NCBI GenBank assembly: GCA_027084135.1
Contig: JALWLO010000111.1
Coordinates: forward strand, 1 to 37,500
DNA from: Campylobacterales bacterium
GTDB taxonomy: Bacteria > Campylobacterota > Campylobacteria > Campylobacterales > QNZT01
DNA: 37,500 nt
Direction of reading: 5' to 3'
Part shown: positions 27,696 through 35,722 of the stretch, one piece after another
Position numbering within the stretch: the first letter of the stretch is position 1
Layout of the letters: the number at the start of each line of letters is the position of its first letter
Translations under genes and position numbers: made by a program
The notes under the pieces: generated by a model
Database searches by the model: none
What the model saw: only the letters and a program-made list of their open reading frames with translations
What the model was told of the DNA's origin: nothing

Positions 27696-29069
27696 TCAGT
27701 GCGTACAGGACACCTTTATCGTTTTGGCACCGGTACCGTACACATTTTTGAGACTTCCTATCTTCAAGATATAATAACCATCTTCACTTACACTTACATT
27801 GCAAGGGAGCATCGTACAATTTTGCTTTTTCCAGCGAGTGTTTGGTTCGTTCCACTTTTTGATCGAGAGATCCTGAATATACACATAACTGCTTGCTTCA
27901 CCTGCACTGACGACGACTTCGTTACAGGTCGCATCCGCATACCATTGAAATGTCGTAAGTGCGTTTTTACCGTCAACTGTTCTGATGTTGGCAATATCTT
28001 TCTCTTTCCCAAAGGCATTTTCCGGTTCATTCGAGCGCGTGATCAACGATCCGGTTCCCGTCCAGTCGTACCCGTAAGTCACATCGACAGGAGTTGTCGG
28101 TACCGATACTCTGTCTCCTCTGTAAAAAACATCACTCTCTGTTTTGCATTCCGCGTATAGATTAGCTGACGATACCGGCAACGCATCTTTTGTCATGACG
28201 GCAAAAGTGGTCCATTTGTCATCCGGTTTGAGGCTGACTCTTTTGTTCGCCTGCAGTTTGACTTTAAATGCTTTATGGATATAGTCATTCCCCCAGGATT
28301 TGCTCTTGATGACGACCTCTCCGAGATTTGCATCGCTGTAGATATCGAGATGACTGCAACTGTTCGGATCATATTTCCACTGAAACACACCGATCGATCC
28401 GATGCCGTTCTCTTTATGCAACCGGACGATATCCTTGTTGCATCCATAACAGTCATCGTTAGGTGCTACCAAAGAGCCGGCTCCCTGAAAGATCCCCTGG
28501 ATTTTCCCGTCACTCTCCTCTTTGACCTTCACTTTTCCAAAATAGTCGTTAGGATTGAGATAGCCGTGATAGTCGGCACTGTACGGTGTATATCCCCAGT
28601 ATGTTCCGTGCAGCGGCGATCCGGTCACCGGTTTGATCTTCATCTCAAAATGCAGATGCCTTCCCCAGTAGTGGGCTTTGCCGTAACCTGTACCGCCCAT
28701 CACACCGACCTGTTCACCTCTTTTGATCTTGTACCCCGCTTTGATATGCGGCAAAATCGAATCAAGATGTGAATAGGTACTGTAAACGACCTTGCCGTTT
28801 TCCAGGATATGTTTGATGATCACATTGTTTCCCATACCGTGATCATGTCCGTCGTTATAGCCTACCTTGACCACCACGCCGTCGTTTGTCGCGACGATCT
28901 TATGACTGCCGTTTTGACTGTAATCGATACCGGTATGATGCTTACCGTTGCAAAAGTAGCAGGTATCGGTGTTGTACCCTACCACTACATAAGAATCAAC
29001 CGGTTTCATGAATGTATCCGCATACAAAACCGTACATGCCGCCAAAGATGCCAAAATGAACTTTTTCAT
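27696..29069 (-). CDS. secreted M23-family peptidoglycan metallopeptidase with duplicated C-terminal domains
   Basis: 457 residues, strong GGAGGAGA before the ATG, signal peptide (1-17). M23/LytM domain at about 25-175: HHTGID (His45, Asp49), YSHL (His101) and RHLHFE (His138, His140) supply the zinc ligands and catalytic histidine. The rest holds two related beta-type domains: GIFQGAGSLVAP...GVFQWKYD and the parallel GTGSLITRSNE...TTFQWYAD, both with cysteine pairs, ending in a third cysteine-containing segment. It should cut peptide cross-links in murein or act as a secreted lysin or wall-remodelling enzyme; the C-terminal domains may bind a ligand. It is divergent from the membrane-VWA operon and shares its control region. 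Base composition is richer in GC than the helicase next door. Confidence 0.87.
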   Translation of the reverse strand: MKKFILASLAACTVLYADTFMKPVDSYVVVGYNTDTCYFCNGKHHTGIDYSQNGSHKIVATNDGVVVKVGYNDGHDHGMGNNVIIKHILENGKVVYSTYSHLDSILPHIKAGYKIKRGEQVGVMGGTGYGKAHYWGRHLHFEMKIKPVTGSPLHGTYWGYTPYSADYHGYLNPNDYFGKVKVKEESDGKIQGIFQGAGSLVAPNDDCYGCNKDIVRLHKENGIGSIGVFQWKYDPNSCSHLDIYSDANLGEVVIKSKSWGNDYIHKAFKVKLQANKRVSLKPDDKWTTFAVMTKDALPVSSANLYAECKTESDVFYRGDRVSVPTTPVDVTYGYDWTGTGSLITRSNEPENAFGKEKDIANIRTVDGKNALTTFQWYADATCNEVVVSAGEASSYVYIQDLSIKKWNEPNTRWKKQNCTMLPCNVSVSEDGYYILKIGSLKNVYGTGAKTIKVSCTH

Positions 29070-29162
29070 CTGTCTCCTCCTCTTTTTTTATTGTTGTTGA
29101 TCGCACATCGTGCGACACCTCCGACCTGCTGTCATGAACTATAAAGATGACAAAAACCACAA

Positions 29163-29222
29163 ATGTGACAAAAAAAATCCCTTAAACGATTTTTTTTCTT
29201 TCAAAGACTTTTTTTGTCACAT
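29163..29222. promoter_or_regulatory. inverted repeat with TGTGACA/TGTCACA arms between divergent genes
   Basis: Arms ATGTGACAAAAAAA (29163-29176) and TTTTTTTGTCACAT (29209-29222) are perfectly complementary. A competing inner hairpin is formed by AAAAAAAATC (29170-29179) and GATTTTTTTT (29188-29197). They lie between the divergent M23 and membrane genes, so either a pair of operator sites for a dimeric regulator or a two-state RNA structure is possible. Further TGTCACA copies occur at 29299, 35641 and (inverted) 27677. Confidence 0.55.
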
Positions 29223-29265
29223 CTTTATAAAAGAGGTTCTTTATATTCAGTAAGCCGATCGGATC

Positions 29266-29281
29266 GAGCGAGAAATCGCTC
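29266..29281 (+). promoter_or_regulatory. GAAA-tetraloop hairpin in the leader of the membrane-VWA operon
   Basis: GAGCGA-GAAA-TCGCTC is a perfect 6-bp stem with a GNRA loop, 45 bases upstream of the ATG at 29326. It is followed by CCCGAAGGTGAAAA and a small GTGA/TCAC stem before the AGGAGG. It may be part of a structured RNA leader; no known riboswitch class was recognised. Confidence 0.4.
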
Positions 29282-29325
29282 CCGAAGGTGAAAAAGTTTG
29301 TCACAATTTACAAAAGGAGGAGTAC

Positions 29326-29667
29326 ATGAAGTGGTTTTTGTTTTTATCGGTTTTCATAGCGGGGAAACTGTTTGGAATGGAAGAGGTTGTCGTTCAGGAT
29401 GACGCTTTCGACACATTCGCATCCATCACGACGCAACTGTTGCTCGGGGTCATCTTCATAGCACCCGCCGCGAGTATCGGAGGATTGTTTGCGATGATGC
29501 GATACGACAAAGCGTTGAAATCATATCTGGAAGAGCAGGAAGCGTCTATCGATGCAAAAATCGATGCACTGCGAGATGAATCGCTTCAGATCGAATACAA
29601 CGAAAAGATTCTGGAGCTTGAAAGCAAGCGTGCGTCGATCATCAAAAGAATGGAGGAGTTGGTATGA
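29326..29667 (+). CDS. small membrane protein with coiled-coil tail, first gene of VWA operon
   Basis: 113 residues after a near-perfect AGGAGG. An N-terminal signal-like segment (1-17, ending KLFGM) is followed by an acidic stretch (19-32), a membrane helix (about 33-58, TTQLLLGVIFIAPAASIGGLFAMM), and a cytoplasmic charged helix (60-113, EEQEASIDAKIDALRDES) that should form a coiled coil. I do not recognise the family. Its stop overlaps the next ATG (ATGA), so the two membrane proteins are probably made in fixed ratio and may interact through their coiled coils. Confidence 0.75.
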   Translation: MKWFLFLSVFIAGKLFGMEEVVVQDDAFDTFASITTQLLLGVIFIAPAASIGGLFAMMRYDKALKSYLEEQEASIDAKIDALRDESLQIEYNEKILELESKRASIIKRMEELV

Positions 29668-30233
29668 ATATCTGGGAAAGTGCGATCAAAAAGCAAGAAG
29701 AATTACGGGAAGCGGCGAAACGAAGAAGAGAAGCGGAAAAAAAGAGACTGGAAACGAAGCTCGCAAACATCAACGAGCAAATGAAAACATATCAACCGAT
29801 CACTTTCAAAATGGCGGCGGCACAAGGCATCGAAGAGAAGTATCTGAGTCTGCTCAAACAGCACGATTTTATCGAAAGCAGACTCGAAAATCTCAAAGAT
29901 GTCAAAAAAGCGGGCTGGTACGAACCGTTGCTCTACTTTCTGCTGGAGGTTTTCATGGGTGTGTTCGTGATCTACACTCTGCTTTATCGTGTCATGGGAG
30001 AGGAGTACTTCAGTGAAATCACGATGACTTTCGGTTTGACGGGTATCGATCCACTCTATATAGCGCTCGGTTTCGAGGCACTGGTGATCGTGATGTTCGC
30101 GACAGGGATCAAGCTTTTCATCACATCACGTTTCAACGAAGAGACGAAAGCGTTCGTCAAAAGCTGGACAAAGTGGTGGACGATAGCGTTTCTTGTCGCC
30201 TACGGCGGTTTTGTCTATCTGTCAAATATCTAA
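29664..30233 (+). CDS. membrane protein with N-terminal coiled coil and three membrane segments
   Basis: 189 residues. Residues 1-85 are a very charged helix (EELREAAKRRREAEKKRLETK), likely a cytoplasmic coiled coil. Membrane segments are at about 91-112 (LYFLLEVFMGVFVIYTLLYRV), 131-152 (LYIALGFEALVIVMFATGIKLF) and 169-188. The family is not recognised; topology is a little like MotA/ExbB-type or mechanosensitive scaffolds but no signature motif supports either. Translationally coupled to the preceding gene and 12 bases from the next, in an operon ending with a periplasmic VWA protein. Confidence 0.75.
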   Translation: MNIWESAIKKQEELREAAKRRREAEKKRLETKLANINEQMKTYQPITFKMAAAQGIEEKYLSLLKQHDFIESRLENLKDVKKAGWYEPLLYFLLEVFMGVFVIYTLLYRVMGEEYFSEITMTFGLTGIDPLYIALGFEALVIVMFATGIKLFITSRFNEETKAFVKSWTKWWTIAFLVAYGGFVYLSNI

Positions 30234-30245
30234 AAGGAGGTAAAG

Positions 30246-30659
30246 ATGTCTGAATTCAATCCAATCCGACAGGCGATATCGATCAAAAAAGAGGTGCTCG
30301 GGGAACTGGGCAAAAAGATTTTAACACGCGGTATCTACATAGAGGCATTCGAGCATCGCTCTGCGGAGGTGCAGATGCATCCGCTCTATGCAATAGAAGA
30401 CCAGCGTCAAAAAATCATCGAAACCTTGATGCGCAAATTAGATACATATCAGGAGGTGGTAGCGCTGGACAAAGCGCATCTCGAAAAGTTTCAGGCATGG
30501 ATCGAAGAGCAGTATCAGGCAATCACACAGCTTGACGCTTCAAGCGAACTGACGGAGATTCATGATGCATTGGTCAAGCTGGGTTCGACGGCGCAGAAGT
30601 ATCGCAATGTCATCGAGATCCAGGAGAGTCGGTTACAAAACCTGCACATAAAAGCGTAA
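30246..30659 (+). CDS. small cytoplasmic helical protein of VWA operon
   Basis: 137 residues preceded by AAAGGAGGT. No signal peptide or membrane segment. Sequence is amphipathic and helical throughout (LMRKLDTYQEVVALDKAHLEKFQ), suggesting a helical bundle or adaptor. It was not recognised. Position between the two coiled-coil membrane proteins and the VWA protein suggests that it binds the cytoplasmic coiled coils of the former. Confidence 0.7.
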   Translation: MSEFNPIRQAISIKKEVLGELGKKILTRGIYIEAFEHRSAEVQMHPLYAIEDQRQKIIETLMRKLDTYQEVVALDKAHLEKFQAWIEEQYQAITQLDASSELTEIHDALVKLGSTAQKYRNVIEIQESRLQNLHIKA

Positions 30660-30681
30660 AAAATTTAAAGGAGAGAAAATA

Positions 30682-31965
30682 ATGAAAAAAGTATGGAAAA
30701 AAGGTTTGGTATCATTAGCGGCGGCGTCTGTTTTGATCTCTGCGGCTTATGCGGACAGAGGTGTGGCATTTCTGATCGACGGCAGCGGTAGCATGAAGAG
30801 TCATAAAGCGGAGATCCAAAAAGTAGCCAAAGAGCTGTTCAAAACATACAAACAAGATGCGACTGTCTATCTCTTTAACGACACGATCAAACAGATCGAC
30901 AAAAGTGACATCGACAAGATCGAACTAAAAGGTGGGACCAGGCTCTCGAATGCACTTGAATATTTGCACGGACAAAAAGAGCCGCCCGTTGCGGTTGTCT
31001 TGATCACAGACGGTCATCCAAACGATGAAAAAGAGACGCTTCGTGCGGCAAAAAAACTCAAAGACGACAAGGCGGTCATCTGTTCATCGTACATCGGCGG
31101 AGGCAGCAAACCCAAAGTTCTGGATCAAATCTCTGATGTCTCGATCATCGATAGTTCACTGCAGGCTTCGCTGGACAGTTGCCTCAACAATGCCAAAGTC
31201 AAGGAGGCGTTGAAAGCGATCTATCTTGACGACACGAAAGAAGATGATCTTTTCATGTTGAAACCGTTACCGCAAAAGAGCACGAATTGTCCGCAAAAAG
31301 AGAAAACGGCAAAGAGAAACGACAAAAAAGCGATGATTTTTTTGATAGATGCCAGCGGTGAAAATCACTCCTGTGACGCACTGCGCCAAAGCAATCTCAG
31401 CATGGTCAAGTCGATGCTTTCACCAAAGCGTCTGACCAAAGAGAAAGTGGCAGATATTTATTTCGGTCTCTTTTCACGAAATTGCGATATCAGCCAACAC
31501 GCCGGGACAAAAGCATACAGAGGCAAAACGGATCATGTACGATATCGAAAAACGGCAAAAGCTGCTCAAATAGCGTTTGAAAAAACAGTGTCGAAAATGC
31601 ATGACTTTTACGAGGCGATCGAGCAAAACGGCAAAAAAGTCCACTATGGAAAGGACATCTACGGTGCTTTTCAAAAAGCGATCGCACTCATCGAAGAAGA
31701 GCATCTGGATAGCTACCAAGAGGTCGAGCTTGTCATCGTGAGCGATATGGCACAGAGTGTCAATCTCAAAGAGACACGGGACGTGCTTCTTAAAAAGCGT
31801 ATCTCCCTCCCGTCAAATGTCAAAGTGACGATTTTGGGGAAGGCACTCACTTGCGACACCTCTCACTCGGCGAAGCAGAAGATCGACTTCATCGAGAACA
31901 AAAAAACCTTTTGGCAAGGAGCACTTTGCACTCAGACTCCGGTGGATTACAAAACCGAGTACTGA
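30682..31965 (+). CDS. periplasmic protein with one complete and one degenerate VWA domain
   Basis: 427 residues, AAAGGAGAG ribosome site, signal peptide (1-24, ending AAYA). First VWA domain about 27-170: the metal-ion-dependent adhesion site is complete, DGSGS (Asp33, Ser35, Ser37), Thr86 in GGTRLSNAL and Asp110 in LITDGHP. Second VWA-like domain about 216-410: it opens LIDASGENHS (Asp223, Ser225, Glu227 in place of the second serine), so metal binding is doubtful; VIVSDM matches the later acidic strand. Cysteines at scattered positions may form disulfides. VWA domains bind protein partners through Mg2+. As last gene of a membrane-protein operon it probably senses or links an envelope ligand. 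It converges on the CHAT gene. Confidence 0.85.
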   Translation: MKKVWKKGLVSLAAASVLISAAYADRGVAFLIDGSGSMKSHKAEIQKVAKELFKTYKQDATVYLFNDTIKQIDKSDIDKIELKGGTRLSNALEYLHGQKEPPVAVVLITDGHPNDEKETLRAAKKLKDDKAVICSSYIGGGSKPKVLDQISDVSIIDSSLQASLDSCLNNAKVKEALKAIYLDDTKEDDLFMLKPLPQKSTNCPQKEKTAKRNDKKAMIFLIDASGENHSCDALRQSNLSMVKSMLSPKRLTKEKVADIYFGLFSRNCDISQHAGTKAYRGKTDHVRYRKTAKAAQIAFEKTVSKMHDFYEAIEQNGKKVHYGKDIYGAFQKAIALIEEEHLDSYQEVELVIVSDMAQSVNLKETRDVLLKKRISLPSNVKVTILGKALTCDTSHSAKQKIDFIENKKTFWQGALCTQTPVDYKTEY

Positions 31966-31987
31966 AAAACGGGAGTTTACCTCCCGT
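31964..31987 (-). terminator. intrinsic terminator of the CHAT-TPR transcript
   Basis: On the minus strand ACGGGAG-GTAAA-CTCCCGT is followed by TTTTC: a 7-bp GC-rich stem with a short T tract. The stem overlaps the CHAT stop codon. On the plus strand the hairpin directly follows the VWA stop but has no T tract after it, so it ends that transcript less well. Confidence 0.7.
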
Positions 31988-34001
31988 TGATCACAAACGG
32001 CGCCCAGAAGAGCGGGTGCTTCTTCCACTCTGGTACATCACTTTTTAGATGTACCAGTTTGGCATTTCTGGTCGCCTCTTTGTAGCTTTGCCCCTCTTTG
32101 ACATTTTGGTAAAATCTGCTCATGAACTCTTTGGTGATCTCATCCTGCACACTCCACAGACTCATCAGTACATTTTGTGCTCCGGCTTTCACAAAGGCGC
32201 TGCTAAGGGCACTGACCCCTTCTCCGTCACTGATCTCCCCTACACCGCTCTCACAGGCACTGATCGTTACCAGTTCGGTATTTTGGAGTTTGAGTCCCAT
32301 CAGTTTGAGTGCCATGATGGTTTCGATATTTTTATTCTCCTGATCAAACCCTGTAACGATGCCCGATTTTAGCATCGGGTTTGGTTCGTTTTCATCGGAG
32401 ATAAAAAAGCCGTGGGTGGAGAGGTGTAGAAATCTGGGTGATGTGGTTTGAAAGAGGTTTGTTTCGTTGAAATTACTTTGTTCATAGAGTTTACTTTCGG
32501 GAAAGTGTTTTTGTATCGCTTCTCCCTCCTCTTTGGAGTGGTCGAGTTTGTAAAAGCGCATCTTTTGTAAATGTTGGGTGATGGTTTGGATAGACTCTTT
32601 TTGCTCTTTTTCGGCTCCCCGAATATGAAACCCTCCCTTAAAAGTACCGTTGTCTTTTGAACTGCTCTCTTCGGGAAGGTTGGGATCGACGAAGAGGTGG
32701 GGTGGCTGTTTCTCATTTTCCGCTTTTTTTGTCATATGAAGTCGCACCAACTCTTTCGCAGATGATATGTAACCGATCTCTCTGGACTCCAGGAGATAAG
32801 CGTCCTCTTTGCGTAGCATCTCAAACGGCAGGTGAAAGAGTGCGGAGTCGGGGGAGATGAGAAAGCTTTTGTTTTCTGGAGTCTTTGCATCGATCTTTTT
32901 AAGTAGCAGGGTGTAAAGTATGGAGAGTGCTTCATGAAGTGTCGTTTTCTCTTCCAGATCAGAGGTATCGATCTCTCCTTTTGGGATTTTTGGGATTGTG
33001 GTTTCAAATTCTTCCCGGATAGTTTTAATCTGTTCATCAACTTCTTTGGAAGGTGCGACTTTTATGAAACTGATCTTTTTTTCAGCATCTCTTTTTTCCA
33101 AAACAAAAAGGTAATAGTACTCCTCTCCTTTTGCAAAATCCAGAAAAAGTTCATCTTCCTTCAAAGCATCGAAGACTTCATCAGGCGTGATGTTTGTCAG
33201 TTGTCGGTAGATATCGAACTCTTTTACTTTTTTGGAGAGTTGTTGTTCGAGTGATTCGATCTTTTGGGTGGTTTCATGAAGGTTCTGTTTGTAGTTTGGT
33301 AGGCTAGCTGGGTCTTGTTGATAGAGTTTCGTGTAGTGTTGTTTTTCAGCTTTTAACTTTTCAACCAATGTTTTACTTTCACTATCTCCTTCTGCTTCCA
33401 GAAGTGAGAGGATGTTTTCTGTATCGAACGCACTTCCTTTGTAGCGGATCCAGTTAGTATAGATCTCTTTTGCAATCTCGGTTTTTTTTGAGTGATCTTC
33501 TGTCTTGTCATAGTAAGCATATGCCGAACCTAGGTAGTTGCTGAGATATGTTCGTGTACTTTTGGAAAAGGAGAGTTTTTCTTTGGTACTCATTTGGGTA
33601 AAAAGGTGGGCGCGGAGGTTCATGTAAAAAATAAAATATTTATCTGCATACAAATAGCAATGATGTATATCATTCATTTTATATGAATAGTGACACATTC
33701 TAAAATAGCTTGATAGCAAATCTAATGTTTGATTGAAGGAAATATCAGAGTTATCGATATATTCATTTACAAGGACTTCATTAATTTTAAAATTATCTCT
33801 TACTTGCACTTTTAAATAGTGTTTTCTTCTAATCATGATTTTTGCCGGGTCTTTCCACCAAAGTTCTTTTAGAGTTACAGCTTTTTTAGCATACAATAAG
33901 GCATTTTTAAAATCTTGTAAATTTGCATTTATTTCTGCAAGTTGTTCATAATCTTCTATGAGCTCTATTTCTATATAGTTTCTGTGTGATTGTGTTTGCA
34001 T
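31977..34001 (-). CDS. CHAT-domain (caspase-like) protease with N-terminal TPR-like helices
   Basis: 674 residues. The N-terminal third is helical with TPR-like units (EDYEQLAEINANLQDFKNALLYAKKAV at about 16-42), followed by a coiled-coil stretch (about 215-275). The C-terminal half is a CHAT domain: LHLSTHGFF with catalytic His about 530 and VTISACESGVGE with catalytic Cys about 583, then GVSALSSAFVKAGAQNVLMSLW and the closing HPLFWAPFVING. CHAT proteins are caspase/separase-like cysteine peptidases, often activated by bound partners and used in bacterial immunity or regulated proteolysis. The start lies inside the end of the TPR gene (31-base overlap, different frame), so the pair may act as one TPR-CHAT unit. 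Nucleotide composition is AT-rich in the first 400 bases and GC-richer after. Confidence 0.88.
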   Translation of the reverse strand: MQTQSHRNYIEIELIEDYEQLAEINANLQDFKNALLYAKKAVTLKELWWKDPAKIMIRRKHYLKVQVRDNFKINEVLVNEYIDNSDISFNQTLDLLSSYFRMCHYSYKMNDIHHCYLYADKYFIFYMNLRAHLFTQMSTKEKLSFSKSTRTYLSNYLGSAYAYYDKTEDHSKKTEIAKEIYTNWIRYKGSAFDTENILSLLEAEGDSESKTLVEKLKAEKQHYTKLYQQDPASLPNYKQNLHETTQKIESLEQQLSKKVKEFDIYRQLTNITPDEVFDALKEDELFLDFAKGEEYYYLFVLEKRDAEKKISFIKVAPSKEVDEQIKTIREEFETTIPKIPKGEIDTSDLEEKTTLHEALSILYTLLLKKIDAKTPENKSFLISPDSALFHLPFEMLRKEDAYLLESREIGYISSAKELVRLHMTKKAENEKQPPHLFVDPNLPEESSSKDNGTFKGGFHIRGAEKEQKESIQTITQHLQKMRFYKLDHSKEEGEAIQKHFPESKLYEQSNFNETNLFQTTSPRFLHLSTHGFFISDENEPNPMLKSGIVTGFDQENKNIETIMALKLMGLKLQNTELVTISACESGVGEISDGEGVSALSSAFVKAGAQNVLMSLWSVQDEITKEFMSRFYQNVKEGQSYKEATRNAKLVHLKSDVPEWKKHPLFWAPFVINGR

Positions 34002-35629
34002 AATTGCTCTTTTATAGCAATAGATTTTTCAAAATATAACTTGGCTTTTGTAAGGTTTTCTTGCTTAGCATATATTGAACCTAATTTAGAGTAAATTGAA
34101 GTTACTTCTTCAGAAACTTGACCATAATATTTTTCAAAAATCGTACCTGCCTTTTCATAACTTATTATTGCTTTTGCATACTCTCCACCAGTTTCATACA
34201 GTCCAGCTAAATTCTTGTAACTTCTTGCTACATCCGGATGTGTCTCTCCAAGTACCTTTTCTTGAATCTTCAGTGACTTTTTTAAAAGCACTTTTGCCTT
34301 TTCGTACTCTCCCAACTCATAGTAAAGCCCGGCAAGATTGTTGTAGCTTGTCGCCGTATCGGGATGCTCCTCTCCCAGTACCTCTTCTCTGATCTTCAGT
34401 GCCTTTTCATATAGGAGTTTTGCCTGCTCATACGCTCCCGTCTTTTGATAAAATGCGGCAAGATTGTTGTAGCTTGTCGCCGTATCGGGGTGCTTCTCTC
34501 CCAGAACCTCTTTGCTGATCTTCAAATCCTTTTCATAAAGGGGTTTTGCCTGCTCGTACGATCCCATATCTTCATAAAGTGCGGCAAGATTGTTGTAGCT
34601 TGTCGCTGTATCAGGGTGTTTCTCTCCCAGAACCTCTTCGTTGATCTTCAGTGCCTTTTCATAAAGAGGTTTTACCTGTTCATACGCTCCCATCTCATAG
34701 TAAAGCATGGCAAGATTTTTGTAGCTTGTCGCCGTATCGGGATGCTCCTCTCCCAGAACCTCTTCTCTGATCTTCAGTGCCTTTTCATGTAGGAGTTTTG
34801 CCTGTTCATACGCTCCCATCTCTCTATAAAGTGCGGCAAGGTTGTTGTAGCTTGTCGCTGTATCGGGGTGCTTCTCTCCCAGAACCTCTTCGTTGATCTT
34901 CAGTGCCTTTGCATAAAATACTTTTGCCTTTTCGTACTCTCCCAACTCATAGTAAAGCCCGGCAAGGTTGTTGTAGCTTGTTGCTGTATCGGGGTGCTTC
35001 TCTCCCAGTACCTCTTCTCTGATCTTCAGTGCCTTTTCATAAAGGGGTTTTGCCTGCTCATACGCTCCCGTCTTGTGGTAAAGTGCGGCAAGATTGTTGT
35101 AGCTTGTCGCCGTATCCGGATGCTCCTCTCCCAGTACCTCTTCTCTGATCTTCAGTGCCTTTTCATAAAGGGGTTTTGCCTGCTCATATGCTCCTGTCTC
35201 TTCGTAAAGTATGGCAAGGTTGTTGTAGCTTACCGCCGTATTTGGATGCTTCTCTCCCAGTACCTCTTCGCTGATCTTCAGTGCCTTTTCATGAAGGGGT
35301 TTTGCTTTTTCGTACTCCCCCAACTCTCTGTAAAGCGAAGCAAGATTGTTGTAGCTTGTCACCGTATCCGGATGTTTCTCTCCCAGAACCTCTTCTCTGA
35401 TCTTCAGTGCCTTTTCAAAAAGGTGTTTTGCCTGCTCATACGCTCCCATATATTGATAAAGTGCGGAAAGGTTGTTGTAGCTTGTCACTGTATTTTCATG
35501 CTCGGTACCGTAGTAGGTTTCCATAGCTTGTGTCACTTCGAGCCAAAGCGGTAAAGCGGTTTGAAAATCTCCCTTTCTATAAGCTTCCATACCTCGCTGA
35601 TAAAGTTGTACTATTTTTTCTTCATTCAT
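33971..35629 (-). CDS. kinesin-light-chain-type TPR protein with 12 tandem repeats
   Basis: 552 residues with AAGAGATC and the TGTCACATC motif upstream of the ATG. After an N-terminal unit (GMEAYRKGDFQTALPLWLEV) come twelve 42-residue TPR_12-type repeats: eleven good copies (about 44-505, HPDTATSYNNLAALY...ALKIREEVLGE) and one degenerate (506-547). Repeats form a superhelix that recognises partners. In many bacteria such arrays are fused directly to CHAT; here the frame stops after KHNHTETI and the CHAT frame takes over 31 bases earlier. It is probably the sensor or recognition arm for the CHAT protease. Confidence 0.88.
   Translation of the reverse strand: MNEEKIVQLYQRGMEAYRKGDFQTALPLWLEVTQAMETYYGTEHENTVTSYNNLSALYQYMGAYEQAKHLFEKALKIREEVLGEKHPDTVTSYNNLASLYRELGEYEKAKPLHEKALKISEEVLGEKHPNTAVSYNNLAILYEETGAYEQAKPLYEKALKIREEVLGEEHPDTATSYNNLAALYHKTGAYEQAKPLYEKALKIREEVLGEKHPDTATSYNNLAGLYYELGEYEKAKVFYAKALKINEEVLGEKHPDTATSYNNLAALYREMGAYEQAKLLHEKALKIREEVLGEEHPDTATSYKNLAMLYYEMGAYEQVKPLYEKALKINEEVLGEKHPDTATSYNNLAALYEDMGSYEQAKPLYEKDLKISKEVLGEKHPDTATSYNNLAAFYQKTGAYEQAKLLYEKALKIREEVLGEEHPDTATSYNNLAGLYYELGEYEKAKVLLKKSLKIQEKVLGETHPDVARSYKNLAGLYETGGEYAKAIISYEKAGTIFEKYYGQVSEEVTSIYSKLGSIYAKQENLTKAKLYFEKSIAIKEQLCKHNHTETI
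34115..35500 (-). repeat. 126-bp coding tandem repeats in the TPR gene
   Basis: Eleven units of 126 bp, several near identical in DNA (for example AAGATTGTTGTAGCTTGTCG recurs on the plus strand), pointing to recent duplication or gene conversion. Homogeneity produces long spurious opposite-strand frames. Copy number could change by recombination or slippage, altering the recognition surface. Confidence 0.8.
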
Positions 35630-35722
35630 GATCTCTTTCCTGTCACATCTTCACAGTTTTAAATCTTTATGTATTGTAGCCGGAAAAAAGTTAAGGCTAC
35701 AAAATCAAAAGAGGAGAGAACA

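Noticed and set aside
28275-28772. 165-residue plus-strand frame inside the M23 gene
   Set aside because: It lies wholly opposite a gene with clear signal peptide and catalytic motifs, and has no ribosome site or family match.
29255-29310. Glycine-riboswitch resemblance of the CCCGAAGGTG segment
   Set aside because: Only a few bases match; the conserved flanking stems and CTCTCAGG segment are absent.
29552-30016. 154-residue plus-strand frame overlapping two membrane-protein genes
   Set aside because: Out-of-phase shadow, rich in Arg/Lys/Ser; the two coupled frames with strong starts explain the region.
34115-35500. CRISPR array from regularly spaced repeats
   Set aside because: The period is 126 bp, in frame and encodes TPR repeats; there are no short repeats with unique spacers.
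34445-35554. Plus-strand frames of 115 and 228 residues opposite the TPR gene
   Set aside because: They are repetitive mirror translations of the 126-bp TPR units, without ribosome sites or recognisable domains.
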